Shown here one piece after another: positions 19,801 through 27,086 of a DNA stretch of 64,000 bases. Source of the stretch: Mesorhizobium sp. B2-3-12 (lineage in GTDB: Bacteria; Pseudomonadota; Alphaproteobacteria; Rhizobiales; Rhizobiaceae). The stretch spans positions 310,001 to 374,000 of the forward strand of contig NZ_VFVR01000005.1 in NCBI RefSeq assembly GCF_006442205.1, read 5' to 3'. Each line of letters starts with the position of its first letter. The stretch's first letter is position 1. The notes under the pieces are model-generated. The model had not been told where the DNA came from. It was given only the letters and a program-made list of their open reading frames with translations, and searched no databases. A program made the position numbers and the translations under genes.

Positions 19801-21606
19801 TCAGTGATTGTCGCGAGGCACGCCCATGGTGTGGGCGACATCCTGGTATTTCACCGCCGGCTTCAGCACCATGCCGGCCGAGAACTGGTCGACCATGCCG
19901 CGCTGGATTTCCTGCCATGGCGTCTGGTGCTTGGGATAATGGTAGCCGCCATCTTTCTGCAACTCGGCACGCCGCCGCGTGATCTCGTCATCGCTGACGA
20001 GGATGTTCGCGGTGCCTTTCCTCAGGTCGATGCGGACGCGGTCGCCGGACTTGAGCAACGCCAGTCCGCCGCCGACCGCGGCTTCCGGCGAGGCATTCAG
20101 GATCGACGGCGAGCCCGACGTGCCGGACTGGCGGCCGTCGCCGATGCAGGCCAGCGCATGGATGCCCTTCTTGATGAGGTAGGCCGGCGGTTGCATGTTG
20201 ACGACCTCGGCGCCGCCGGGATAGCCGACCGGGCCGGCGCCCCGCATGAACAGGATGGTGTGCTCGTCGATGCCTTGCGCCGGGTCGTCGATGCGGGCGT
20301 GGTAATCCTCCGGCCCATCAAAGACCATGGCGTTGCCCTCAAAGGCCTCCGGATCGTTCGGGTTCGAGAGATAGCGCTCGCGGAATTCTGGCGAGATGCC
20401 GCTCATCTTCATGATCGCCGAATCGAACAGATTGCCCTTGAAGTTGATGAAGCCGGCATTGGCCTTCAGCGGCTCGGCCACGGTGCGGATGACGTCGGTG
20501 TTCTCGTTGGCGACCCCCTTGCAGTTGTCGCCGATCGACTTCCCGTTGACGGTCAGGGCATCGGGATGCGGCAGCATTCCGGCCTTCATCAGCTCGGCCA
20601 CCACGGCAGGCACACCACCGGCATGGTGATAGTCTTCGCCAAGATATTCACCCGACGGCTGCAGGTTGACGATGAGCGGCACCTTGAGGCCGACCTTCTG
20701 CCAGTCGTCATTGTCGAGCGGCACGCCGAGATGGCGGGCGATGGCGTTGAGATGGATCGGCGCGTTGGTGGAGCCGCCGATCGCGGAATTGACGACGATG
20801 GCGTTTTCGAAGGCCGCTCGGGTCATGATGTCGGACGGCTTGAGATCCTCATGCACCATGTCGACGATGCGCTTTCCGGTCTCGTAGGCGATCTGGCCGC
20901 GCTCGCGGTACGGCGCCGGAATGGCGGCGGAACCCGGCAACTGCATGCCGAGCGCCTCGGCCAGCGAATTCATCGTGGTGGCGGTGCCCATCGTGTTGCA
21001 GTAGCCCGTGGACGGCGCCGAGGAGGCAACGATGTCCATGAACTCGTCATAGTCGATCTCGCCGGCCGACAGGCGCTGGCGCGACTCCCAGACGATGGTG
21101 CCCGAGCCGGTACGCTTGCCCTTGTGCCAGCCATTGAGCATCGGGCCGACCGACAGCGCGATGGCCGGGATGTTGACAGTGGCCGCCGCCATCAGCAAGG
21201 CAGGCGTGGTCTTGTCGCAGCCGATGGTCAGCACGACGCCGTCCAGCGGATAGCCATAGAGCACTTCGACAAGGCTGAGATAGGCGAGGTTGCGGTCGAG
21301 CGCGGCGGTCGGGCGCTTGCCGGTCTCCTGGATCGGGTGGCAGGGGAACTCGAAGGGAATGCCGCCCATCGAGACGATGCCTTCGCGCACGCGCTTGGCG
21401 AGCTCGATGTGGTGCCGGTTGCAAGGCGAAAGATCGGAGCCCGTCTGGGCGATGCCGATCAGCGGCTTGCCCGACATCAGCTCGGCGCGCGTCAGCCCGT
21501 AATTCAAATAGCGCTCGAGATAAAGTGCCGTCATCCCCGGATTGTCGGGATTGTCGAACCACTCCTGCGAGCGGAATTTTTTCTTTTTCGTGGGGGCGCC
21601 GGCCAT
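19801..21606 (-). CDS. xylD: IlvD/Edd-family sugar-acid dehydratase, D-xylonate dehydratase-like
   Basis: This is a 601-aa Fe-S dehydratase. The start [20 protein letters not shown] and segments [19 protein letters not shown] and [20 protein letters not shown] closely resemble Caulobacter XylD as I recall it, rather than true IlvD; a separate clear ilvD lies at 57.8 kb. Cluster and metal ligands fall in [11 protein letters not shown] and [21 protein letters not shown]. The likely reaction is dehydration of D-xylonate or a related aldonic acid to the 2-keto-3-deoxy acid. Of two adjacent ATGs, 21606 has the better spacing from GGAG. The other pathway genes are not in the window, so the substrate is inferred. 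Confidence 0.82.
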   Translation of the reverse strand: MAGAPTKKKKFRSQEWFDNPDNPGMTALYLERYLNYGLTRAELMSGKPLIGIAQTGSDLSPCNRHHIELAKRVREGIVSMGGIPFEFPCHPIQETGKRPTAALDRNLAYLSLVEVLYGYPLDGVVLTIGCDKTTPALLMAAATVNIPAIALSVGPMLNGWHKGKRTGSGTIVWESRQRLSAGEIDYDEFMDIVASSAPSTGYCNTMGTATTMNSLAEALGMQLPGSAAIPAPYRERGQIAYETGKRIVDMVHEDLKPSDIMTRAAFENAIVVNSAIGGSTNAPIHLNAIARHLGVPLDNDDWQKVGLKVPLIVNLQPSGEYLGEDYHHAGGVPAVVAELMKAGMLPHPDALTVNGKSIGDNCKGVANENTDVIRTVAEPLKANAGFINFKGNLFDSAIMKMSGISPEFRERYLSNPNDPEAFEGNAMVFDGPEDYHARIDDPAQGIDEHTILFMRGAGPVGYPGGAEVVNMQPPAYLIKKGIHALACIGDGRQSGTSGSPSILNASPEAAVGGGLALLKSGDRVRIDLRKGTANILVSDDEITRRRAELQKDGGYHYPKHQTPWQEIQRGMVDQFSAGMVLKPAVKYQDVAHTMGVPRDNH

Positions 21607-21620
21607 CATGGTCTCCGTAT

Positions 21621-21631
21621 TTGTATGACAA
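21621..21631. promoter_or_regulatory. FadR/GntR-type operator candidate upstream of the dehydratase gene
   Basis: TTGTATGACAA fits TNGTNNNACNA, the half-site arrangement described for the FadR branch of GntR regulators. It lies about 15 bases upstream of the dehydratase start, where a bound repressor would block transcription. A related TATGACAA copy follows at 21636-21643. No GntR-FadR gene is in the window, so the cognate regulator is unknown. Confidence 0.4.
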
Positions 21632-21757
21632 ATCGATATGACAACGCGCGGATGCAGGCAAGGGGCACGCGTGATCTGAATCCGGACTTTGGTGCGATAG
21701 ACAGCTCTCGAGCCGCGCGCTACGACCAATCCGACATCGGCGATCGGGGAGGTTTTG

Positions 21758-22207
21758 ATGGCTTTGGTGATCGAAGGCGAGGAACGTATCGCCGCACCCG
21801 TGCAGAAAGTGTGGGAAGCGCTGAATGACCCGGCCGTCCTGAAGGACACCATTCCGGGCTGCCAGAGCCTGGAAATGAAATCGCCGACCGAGATGGCGGC
21901 GACGGTGGTGCTGAAGATCGGGCCGATCAAGGCGACCTTCAACGGCGAAGTGACGTTGAAGAACCTCAAGCCGCCGCATGCCTACACCATCCAGGGCGAA
22001 GGCAAGGGCGGCATTGCCGGCTTCGCCAAGGGCGGGGCCGACGTCACGCTGACCGCCGACGGGCCGGACGCGACGGTCCTCAAATATGCGGCCAAGGCGG
22101 AAGTCGGCGGCAAGATCGCGCAACTCGGCAGCCGGCTGATCGAATCGACCTCGAAGAAACTGGCCGGACAGTTCTTTTCGGCATTCGGCGAAAAGGTCGG
22201 CGGCTGA
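21758..22207 (+). CDS. CoxG-like SRPBCC family protein
   Basis: This is a 149-aa START/SRPBCC-fold protein of the CO dehydrogenase subunit G family. The N-terminal [20 protein letters not shown], followed by [13 protein letters not shown], and the central [17 protein letters not shown] are typical. CoxG proteins help CO dehydrogenase assembly or membrane attachment, but many paralogues stand away from cox genes, as here, and may bind other hydrophobic ligands. ATG 21758 has GGGGAGG at good spacing. It is divergent from the dehydratase gene and converges on mrp. Confidence 0.82.
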   Translation: MALVIEGEERIAAPVQKVWEALNDPAVLKDTIPGCQSLEMKSPTEMAATVVLKIGPIKATFNGEVTLKNLKPPHAYTIQGEGKGGIAGFAKGGADVTLTADGPDATVLKYAAKAEVGGKIAQLGSRLIESTSKKLAGQFFSAFGEKVGG

Positions 22208-22223
22208 GCCCTCCCCTTGAGGG

Positions 22224-23393
22224 TCACTCAAACACGATGTTCGGCACCGCCGCTTCCGCCGCGCCGCGTTCCTCATTGACCCTGTCCCACACCTTGGAAG
22301 CGATATCGCGATAGATTTTCGCCTCGGCGCCGTCGGGCTTGGAGACGACGACCGGCGTGCCGGCGTCCGAGCTTTCGCGAATGCCCATTTCGAGCGGTAC
22401 CTCGCCGAGGAAGGTGACGCCCAGCCGTTCGGCCTCCCGGCGCGCGCCGCCATGGCCGAAAATATCGTAGCGCTTGCCGGTATCGGGGGCGAGGAAATAG
22501 CTCATGTTCTCGACGATGCCGAGCAGCGGTACGTCGACTTTCTTGAACATGTTGAGGCCCTTGCGGGCATCGATCAGCGCCAGGTCCTGTGGCGTCGAGA
22601 CGATGACGGCGCCGGCCAGCGGCACCTGCTGGGCCATGGTGAGCTGGGCGTCGCCGGTGCCGGGCGGCATGTCGACGACGAGCACGTCGAGCCGCCCCCA
22701 TTCGACCTCGCGCAGCATCTGCGTCAGCGCCGACATCACCATCGGCCCGCGCCAGATCATCGGCGTCTCCTCGTCGACGAGGAAGCCCATCGACATCACC
22801 TTGAGGCCGTAATTCTCCATCGGCTTCAGGATCTTGCCGTCGACCGTCTGCGGCCGGCCGTGGATGTTGAGGAGCCTGGGCATCGATGGGCCGTAGATGT
22901 CGGCATCGAGCACGCCGACCCGCAAGCCATTGGCGGCAAGGCCGAGGGCGATGTTGACGGCGGTGGTCGACTTGCCGACGCCGCCCTTGCCGGAGGCAAC
23001 CGCGATGATCGCCTCGATGCCGGGCACGCCGCGCTTGGCTGAACCGTTCGAGGCGGGAGCCTGTGGCGCGGGGCGCTGCGGCGGCGCCGGAGGTACGTGC
23101 CTCGGTGCCGCACGTGCGGGAACCGGCGCCTCCATGCCGCCGCCCTTCTTTTCGGCCGTCAGCGCCACCACGGCGCCGGCGACACCGGGAATGGCCTTGA
23201 CGACGCGTTCGGCGGCGGCGCGCAGCGGTTCCATTTCCTGGGCACGCGCGGCGGGAACCGTGATCGAGAAGAACACTTTGGAATCGGCGATGAAAATCTC
23301 CGAGACCATGCCGAGATCGACGATGTTGCCGGTGAAGTCAGGTCCATTGACCGTCTTCAGACGCTCGGTGACGATTTCCTTGGTGACGGACAT
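22224..23393 (-). CDS. mrp: Mrp/ApbC-family P-loop ATPase, iron-sulfur carrier
   Basis: This is a 389-aa cytoplasmic Fe-S cluster carrier. Residues about 5-80 are a MIP18/DUF59-like domain, followed by an Ala/Pro-rich linker (about 85-118), then the deviant Walker A SGKGGVGKST at about 134-143 and VVDMPPGTGDAQLT. The C-terminal cluster-binding CxxC of enterobacterial Mrp is replaced by FLAPDTGKRYDIFG, a form I recall from alphaproteobacteria, so the cluster must be held differently or the role differs. It is single and divergent from a VOC gene. Confidence 0.9.
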   Translation of the reverse strand: MSVTKEIVTERLKTVNGPDFTGNIVDLGMVSEIFIADSKVFFSITVPAARAQEMEPLRAAAERVVKAIPGVAGAVVALTAEKKGGGMEAPVPARAAPRHVPPAPPQRPAPQAPASNGSAKRGVPGIEAIIAVASGKGGVGKSTTAVNIALGLAANGLRVGVLDADIYGPSMPRLLNIHGRPQTVDGKILKPMENYGLKVMSMGFLVDEETPMIWRGPMVMSALTQMLREVEWGRLDVLVVDMPPGTGDAQLTMAQQVPLAGAVIVSTPQDLALIDARKGLNMFKKVDVPLLGIVENMSYFLAPDTGKRYDIFGHGGARREAERLGVTFLGEVPLEMGIRESSDAGTPVVVSKPDGAEAKIYRDIASKVWDRVNEERGAAEAAVPNIVFE

Positions 23394-23539
23394 GGTTGCT
23401 GTTCCCTGGCTTTCGGCTGCAGCTCACATAGTGCAGAACGCGGGCGGCTCCAAGCGCCAGGCAAGGTGGCGGTCGTCAAGCGGCCTGGGTGACCTATTTC
23501 CATGACCAGAAGGAATGACAACCAGGGAAGGAGACGATC

Positions 23540-23917
23540 ATGCTTGCAAACAGCAATGCCACAGCAAACCTCGCCGTGAAGGACCTGGCGAAGGCCAAGG
23601 CTTTCTATGAGGGAACACTCGGCCTGGAACAGGTGCACGACGAGGGCGGCGAACTGATCGTGTATAAAAGCGGCGACACCACCATCAATGTCTATCGTTC
23701 CCAATTCGCCGGGACCAACAAGGCGACTGCGGTGACCTGGATGGTCGGCGACAAAATCGCCGATGTCGTCAATGCCCTCAGGTCGAAGGGTGTCGCCTTC
23801 GAGCATTACGAGATGCCCGGCTTGACGATGGAGGGGGACCTCCATGTCGGCGGCGGCATGAAAGTCGCATGGTTCAAGGACCCCGACGGCAATATCCTCA
23901 ATCTCGTGGACCGGTAA
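23540..23917 (+). CDS. VOC-family (glyoxalase/bleomycin resistance-like) protein
   Basis: This is a 125-aa single vicinal-oxygen-chelate module. NLAVKDLAKAKAFYEGTLGL at the start and FKDPDGNILNLVDR at the end are the two halves of the beta-alpha-beta-beta-beta fold; the terminal Glu metal ligand of classic glyoxalases is replaced by Asn-Leu (NILNLVDR), so canonical glyoxalase I activity is doubtful. GGGAAGGAGACGATC precedes the ATG. It lies 91 bases before the LysR gene on the same strand. The function is unknown. Confidence 0.78.
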   Translation: MLANSNATANLAVKDLAKAKAFYEGTLGLEQVHDEGGELIVYKSGDTTINVYRSQFAGTNKATAVTWMVGDKIADVVNALRSKGVAFEHYEMPGLTMEGDLHVGGGMKVAWFKDPDGNILNLVDR

Positions 23918-24008
23918 ATCTCGGCCATCGGGCAGCGCGGCGCGAGATCCGGATGATCGAGTACAACATCATCTGGCGCGGCGCCGGCGCGCCGGATAGC
24001 TTCCGCCA

Positions 24009-24908
24009 ATGATCGACAAACTGGAATTCTTCATCGCGCTGGCCAGGGAAGAGCATTTCGGCCGGGCGGCGGAAGTGTGCGGCGTCACCCAGCCGACGCT
24101 GTCGGCCGGCATCAAGCAGCTCGAAGGCCAGCTTGGCGTCATGCTGGTCAATCGCGGGTCACGATTCCAGGGGCTGACGCCGGAGGGCAAGCAGGTGCTG
24201 GTCTGGGCACGCCGCATTGTCGGCGACTCCAGGACCATGCGCGAGGAGATGCGCGCCGCCCGCCACGGCCTTTCAGGCCGAATCCGCATTGCCGCCATTC
24301 CTACCGCGCTCGCCATGGTGGCGCGGCTGACGACGCCATTCCGCGACAAGCACCCGGGCGTCACCTTCTCGATCCTGTCGCGCACCTCGATCGAAGTGCT
24401 GTCGCTGCTCGGCAATTTCGACGTCGATGCCGGCATCACCTATCTCGACAACGAGCCGCTCGGACGGGTGACCAGCGTGCCGCTCTATGACGAGCGCTAT
24501 CAATTGATCACTGCCATCGGAAACCCCTATTCCGACCGCGACAAAGTGACATGGGCGGAGATCAGCCAGTTGCCGCTCTGCCTGTTGACGCCGGACATGC
24601 AGAACCGCCGCATCATCGACCAGCATCTGGCGGAAGCCGGCGTGCAGGTGCGGCCGACGCTCGAATCCAATTCGATGATCGTGCTGTTCTCGCACATCCG
24701 GACCGGCAAATGGTCGTCGATCATGCCGCTCAACCTTGCGGAAACATTCGGTTTTTCCGAACCGATCCGAGCCATCCCGATCGTCGAACCGGACGCCAGC
24801 CACACGGTCGGTCTGGTGGCCGCGCCACGGGAACCGCACACGCCCCTGGTGCAGGCGCTGTTGGACGAGGCGATGGCGCTGGCAGACGATTTCCGCGCGC
24901 ACCGCTAG
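24009..24908 (+). CDS. LysR-family regulator, probable activator of the formate dehydrogenase operon
   Basis: This is a 299-aa LTTR. Its N-terminal winged helix (residues 1-60; FIALAREEHFGRAAEVCGVTQPTLSAGIKQLE) is followed by the substrate-binding effector domain (about 90-290). It lies directly upstream of fdsGBA-fdhD-fdsD in the same direction, the arrangement described for formate-responsive LysR regulators (FdsR/FdhR). An LTTR-type palindrome lies between it and fdsG. The effector, probably formate, is inferred. The alternative is a regulator of unrelated genes. Confidence 0.88.
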   Translation: MIDKLEFFIALAREEHFGRAAEVCGVTQPTLSAGIKQLEGQLGVMLVNRGSRFQGLTPEGKQVLVWARRIVGDSRTMREEMRAARHGLSGRIRIAAIPTALAMVARLTTPFRDKHPGVTFSILSRTSIEVLSLLGNFDVDAGITYLDNEPLGRVTSVPLYDERYQLITAIGNPYSDRDKVTWAEISQLPLCLLTPDMQNRRIIDQHLAEAGVQVRPTLESNSMIVLFSHIRTGKWSSIMPLNLAETFGFSEPIRAIPIVEPDASHTVGLVAAPREPHTPLVQALLDEAMALADDFRAHR

Positions 24909-24935
24909 GTTAGATAATGGCGGCTGGGCGCGATC

Positions 24936-24952
24936 GATAGAAGATTTCTATC
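24936..24952. promoter_or_regulatory. LysR-type operator upstream of fdsG
   Basis: GATAGAA-GAT-TTCTATC is a 17-bp inverted repeat carrying the T-N11-A element of LTTR recognition sites. It lies 92 bases before the fdsG start and 28 bases after the lysR stop. A possible activation half-site, CTATTGAT, follows near 24968. Binding by the adjacent LysR protein is the natural reading. Confidence 0.6.
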
Positions 24953-25043
24953 AAGCGACGGATCAGCTCTATTGATTTCACCGGTTTCCTCTGTTTTTGT
25001 AACGACTTAGCGCTAGAACGCTATCGACCAGGGAGGGCGCTGC

Positions 25044-25523
25044 ATGACGATGCAGCCTGCAAGTACCGAGATCGCATCGCGCACGGCGGCGATTGTTCAA
25101 GACCTGAAGGACCTCGAAGGTCCGCTGCTCCCGATCCTCCATGGCATCCAGGAGGAGTTCGGCCATGTGCCGCAGGCGGCAGTTCCCGTCATCGCCGATG
25201 GGCTGAACCTCTCCAGGGCCGAAGTGCACGGCGTCGTCACCTTCTATCACGATTTCCGTGCCCGCCCGGCTGGCCGGCACGTGCTGAAGCTCTGCCAGGC
25301 GGAAGCCTGCCAGTCGATGGGTTCGGACGCCGTCGCCGCCAGGATCAAGCAGTTGCTCGGCATCGATTTCCACGAGACCACGCGCGACGGATCGGTGACG
25401 CTCGAGCCGGTCTATTGCCTCGGGCTGTGCGCCTGTTCGCCGTCGGCGATGCTGGACGGCGAGGTGATCGGGCGGCTCGATGACGAAAAGATCGACGAGA
25501 TCGTCGCCGAGGTGCGCGCATGA
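25044..25523 (+). CDS. fdsG: NAD-dependent formate dehydrogenase gamma subunit (NuoE-like)
   Basis: This is a 159-aa thioredoxin-fold [2Fe-2S] subunit homologous to NuoE. The four cysteine ligands are in LCQAEACQSMG and YCLGLCACSPSAM. With FdsB it forms the diaphorase part that passes electrons from the Mo subunit to NAD. CAGGGAGGGCG precedes the ATG. It is the first gene of the fds operon, and its stop overlaps the fdsB start (ATGA). The enzyme is cytoplasmic and oxidises formate to CO2 with formation of NADH. Confidence 0.94.
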   Translation: MTMQPASTEIASRTAAIVQDLKDLEGPLLPILHGIQEEFGHVPQAAVPVIADGLNLSRAEVHGVVTFYHDFRARPAGRHVLKLCQAEACQSMGSDAVAARIKQLLGIDFHETTRDGSVTLEPVYCLGLCACSPSAMLDGEVIGRLDDEKIDEIVAEVRA

Positions 25524-27076
25524 CCCCCCGCATCTACATTCCCGGCGATTCCGGAGCGCTGGCGCTGGGCGCGGAAAAGGTCGCCAAAGCGATCGCAAAC
25601 GAGCTTGCCGAGCGCGGCATCGAAGCCAAGATCGTGCGCAACGGCTCGCGCGGCGCCTATTTCCTCGAACCGATGGTCGAAGTGGCGACAGCCAATGGCC
25701 GTGTCGCCTACGGGCCGGTGAAGCCGTCGGACGTGAAAAGCCTGTTCGACAGCGGCTTCCTCAAGGGCGGGCATCACAAGCGCTGGCTCGGCGCCCCCGA
25801 CAAGATCCCGTTCCTCGCCAAGCAGACACGCCTGACCTTCGCGCGCTGCGGCATCAACGACCCGCTGTCGCTCGATGCCTACAAATCGCTCGGCGGATTG
25901 AATGGCCTGCGGAACGCGGTGGCCATGGCGCCCGCCGACATCGTCAAACAGGTGACGGAGTCCGGTCTGCGCGGCCGTGGCGGCGCCGGCTTCCCGACCG
26001 GCATCAAATGGAAGACGGTGCTCGATACGACATCGGAACGCAAATACATCGTCTGCAACGCCGATGAGGGCGACAGCGCCACCTTCGCCGACCGCATGAT
26101 CATGGAGGGCGACCCCTTCGTGCTCATCGAAGGCATGACCATCGCCGGCATCGCCACCGGCGCGACCAAGGGCTTCGTCTATATCCGCTCGGAATATCCG
26201 CATGCGGTGGCGGTCATGAACAAGGCCGTCGAGATCGCCCGCAAGGCGGGCGTGCTCGGCGTCAACGTGCTGGGTTCGCCCAATGCCTTCGACATGGAAA
26301 TCCGCGTCGGCGCCGGCGCCTATGTCTGCGGCGAGGAAACCTCGCTGTTGAACAGCTTGGAGGGCAAGCGTGGCGTGGTGCGCGCCAAGCCGCCGCTGCC
26401 CGCGATCCAGGGCCTGTTCGGCAAGCCGACGGTGATCAACAACGTCATCTCGCTCGCTTCCGTGCCCATCATCATGGACAAGGGTGCCGCCTTCTACAAG
26501 GATTTCGGCATGGGCCGCTCGCGCGGCACGATCCCGATCCAGATCGCCGGCAACGTCAAGCAAGGCGGCCTGTTCGAAACCGCTTTCGGCCTGACGCTGG
26601 GCGAGATCGTCGACGAGATCGGCGCCGGTACGGCGACAGGCCGTCCGGTCAAGGCGGTGCAGGTCGGCGGGCCGCTCGGCGCCTACTTTCCGCGCGCGCT
26701 GTTCGACACGCCGTTCGACTATGAAGAATTCGCCAAGCGCGATGGACTGATCGGCCACGCCGGCATCACGGTTTTCGACGATACCGCCGACATGCTGAAA
26801 CAGGCACGCTTCGCCATGGAATTCTGCGCCATCGAAAGCTGCGGCAAGTGCACGCCCTGCCGCATCGGCTCGACGCGCGGGGTGGAGACCATCGACAGGC
26901 TCGCCGCCGGCATCGAGCCGGAAAAGAACCTCGCTCTGGTCACCGACCTCTGCAACACGATGAAGTTCGGTTCGCTCTGCGCCCTGGGCGGCTTCACGCC
27001 CTACCCGGTGATGAGTTCGATCACGCATTTCCCCGAGGATTTCAAGCCCGCGCCAGCGCGCGTGGCTGCCGAATAG
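25520..27076 (+). CDS. fdsB: NAD-dependent formate dehydrogenase beta subunit (NuoF-like)
   Basis: This is a 518-aa flavoprotein. It has a NuoE-like N-terminal extension (about residues 1-95), as in FdsB and HoxF-type fusions, then the NuoF core: FMN/NADH binding in GLRGRGGAGFPTGIKWK and YVCGEETSLLNSLEG, and the [4Fe-4S] motif ESCGKCTPCRIGSTRG near residue 440 with a later Cys in DLCNTMKFGSLCALGG. It is the NAD-reducing module of the Fds complex. It lies between fdsG (overlapping) and fdsA (10 bases). Confidence 0.95.
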   Translation: MTPRIYIPGDSGALALGAEKVAKAIANELAERGIEAKIVRNGSRGAYFLEPMVEVATANGRVAYGPVKPSDVKSLFDSGFLKGGHHKRWLGAPDKIPFLAKQTRLTFARCGINDPLSLDAYKSLGGLNGLRNAVAMAPADIVKQVTESGLRGRGGAGFPTGIKWKTVLDTTSERKYIVCNADEGDSATFADRMIMEGDPFVLIEGMTIAGIATGATKGFVYIRSEYPHAVAVMNKAVEIARKAGVLGVNVLGSPNAFDMEIRVGAGAYVCGEETSLLNSLEGKRGVVRAKPPLPAIQGLFGKPTVINNVISLASVPIIMDKGAAFYKDFGMGRSRGTIPIQIAGNVKQGGLFETAFGLTLGEIVDEIGAGTATGRPVKAVQVGGPLGAYFPRALFDTPFDYEEFAKRDGLIGHAGITVFDDTADMLKQARFAMEFCAIESCGKCTPCRIGSTRGVETIDRLAAGIEPEKNLALVTDLCNTMKFGSLCALGGFTPYPVMSSITHFPEDFKPAPARVAAE

Positions 27077-27086
27077 GAGCTGGCAG

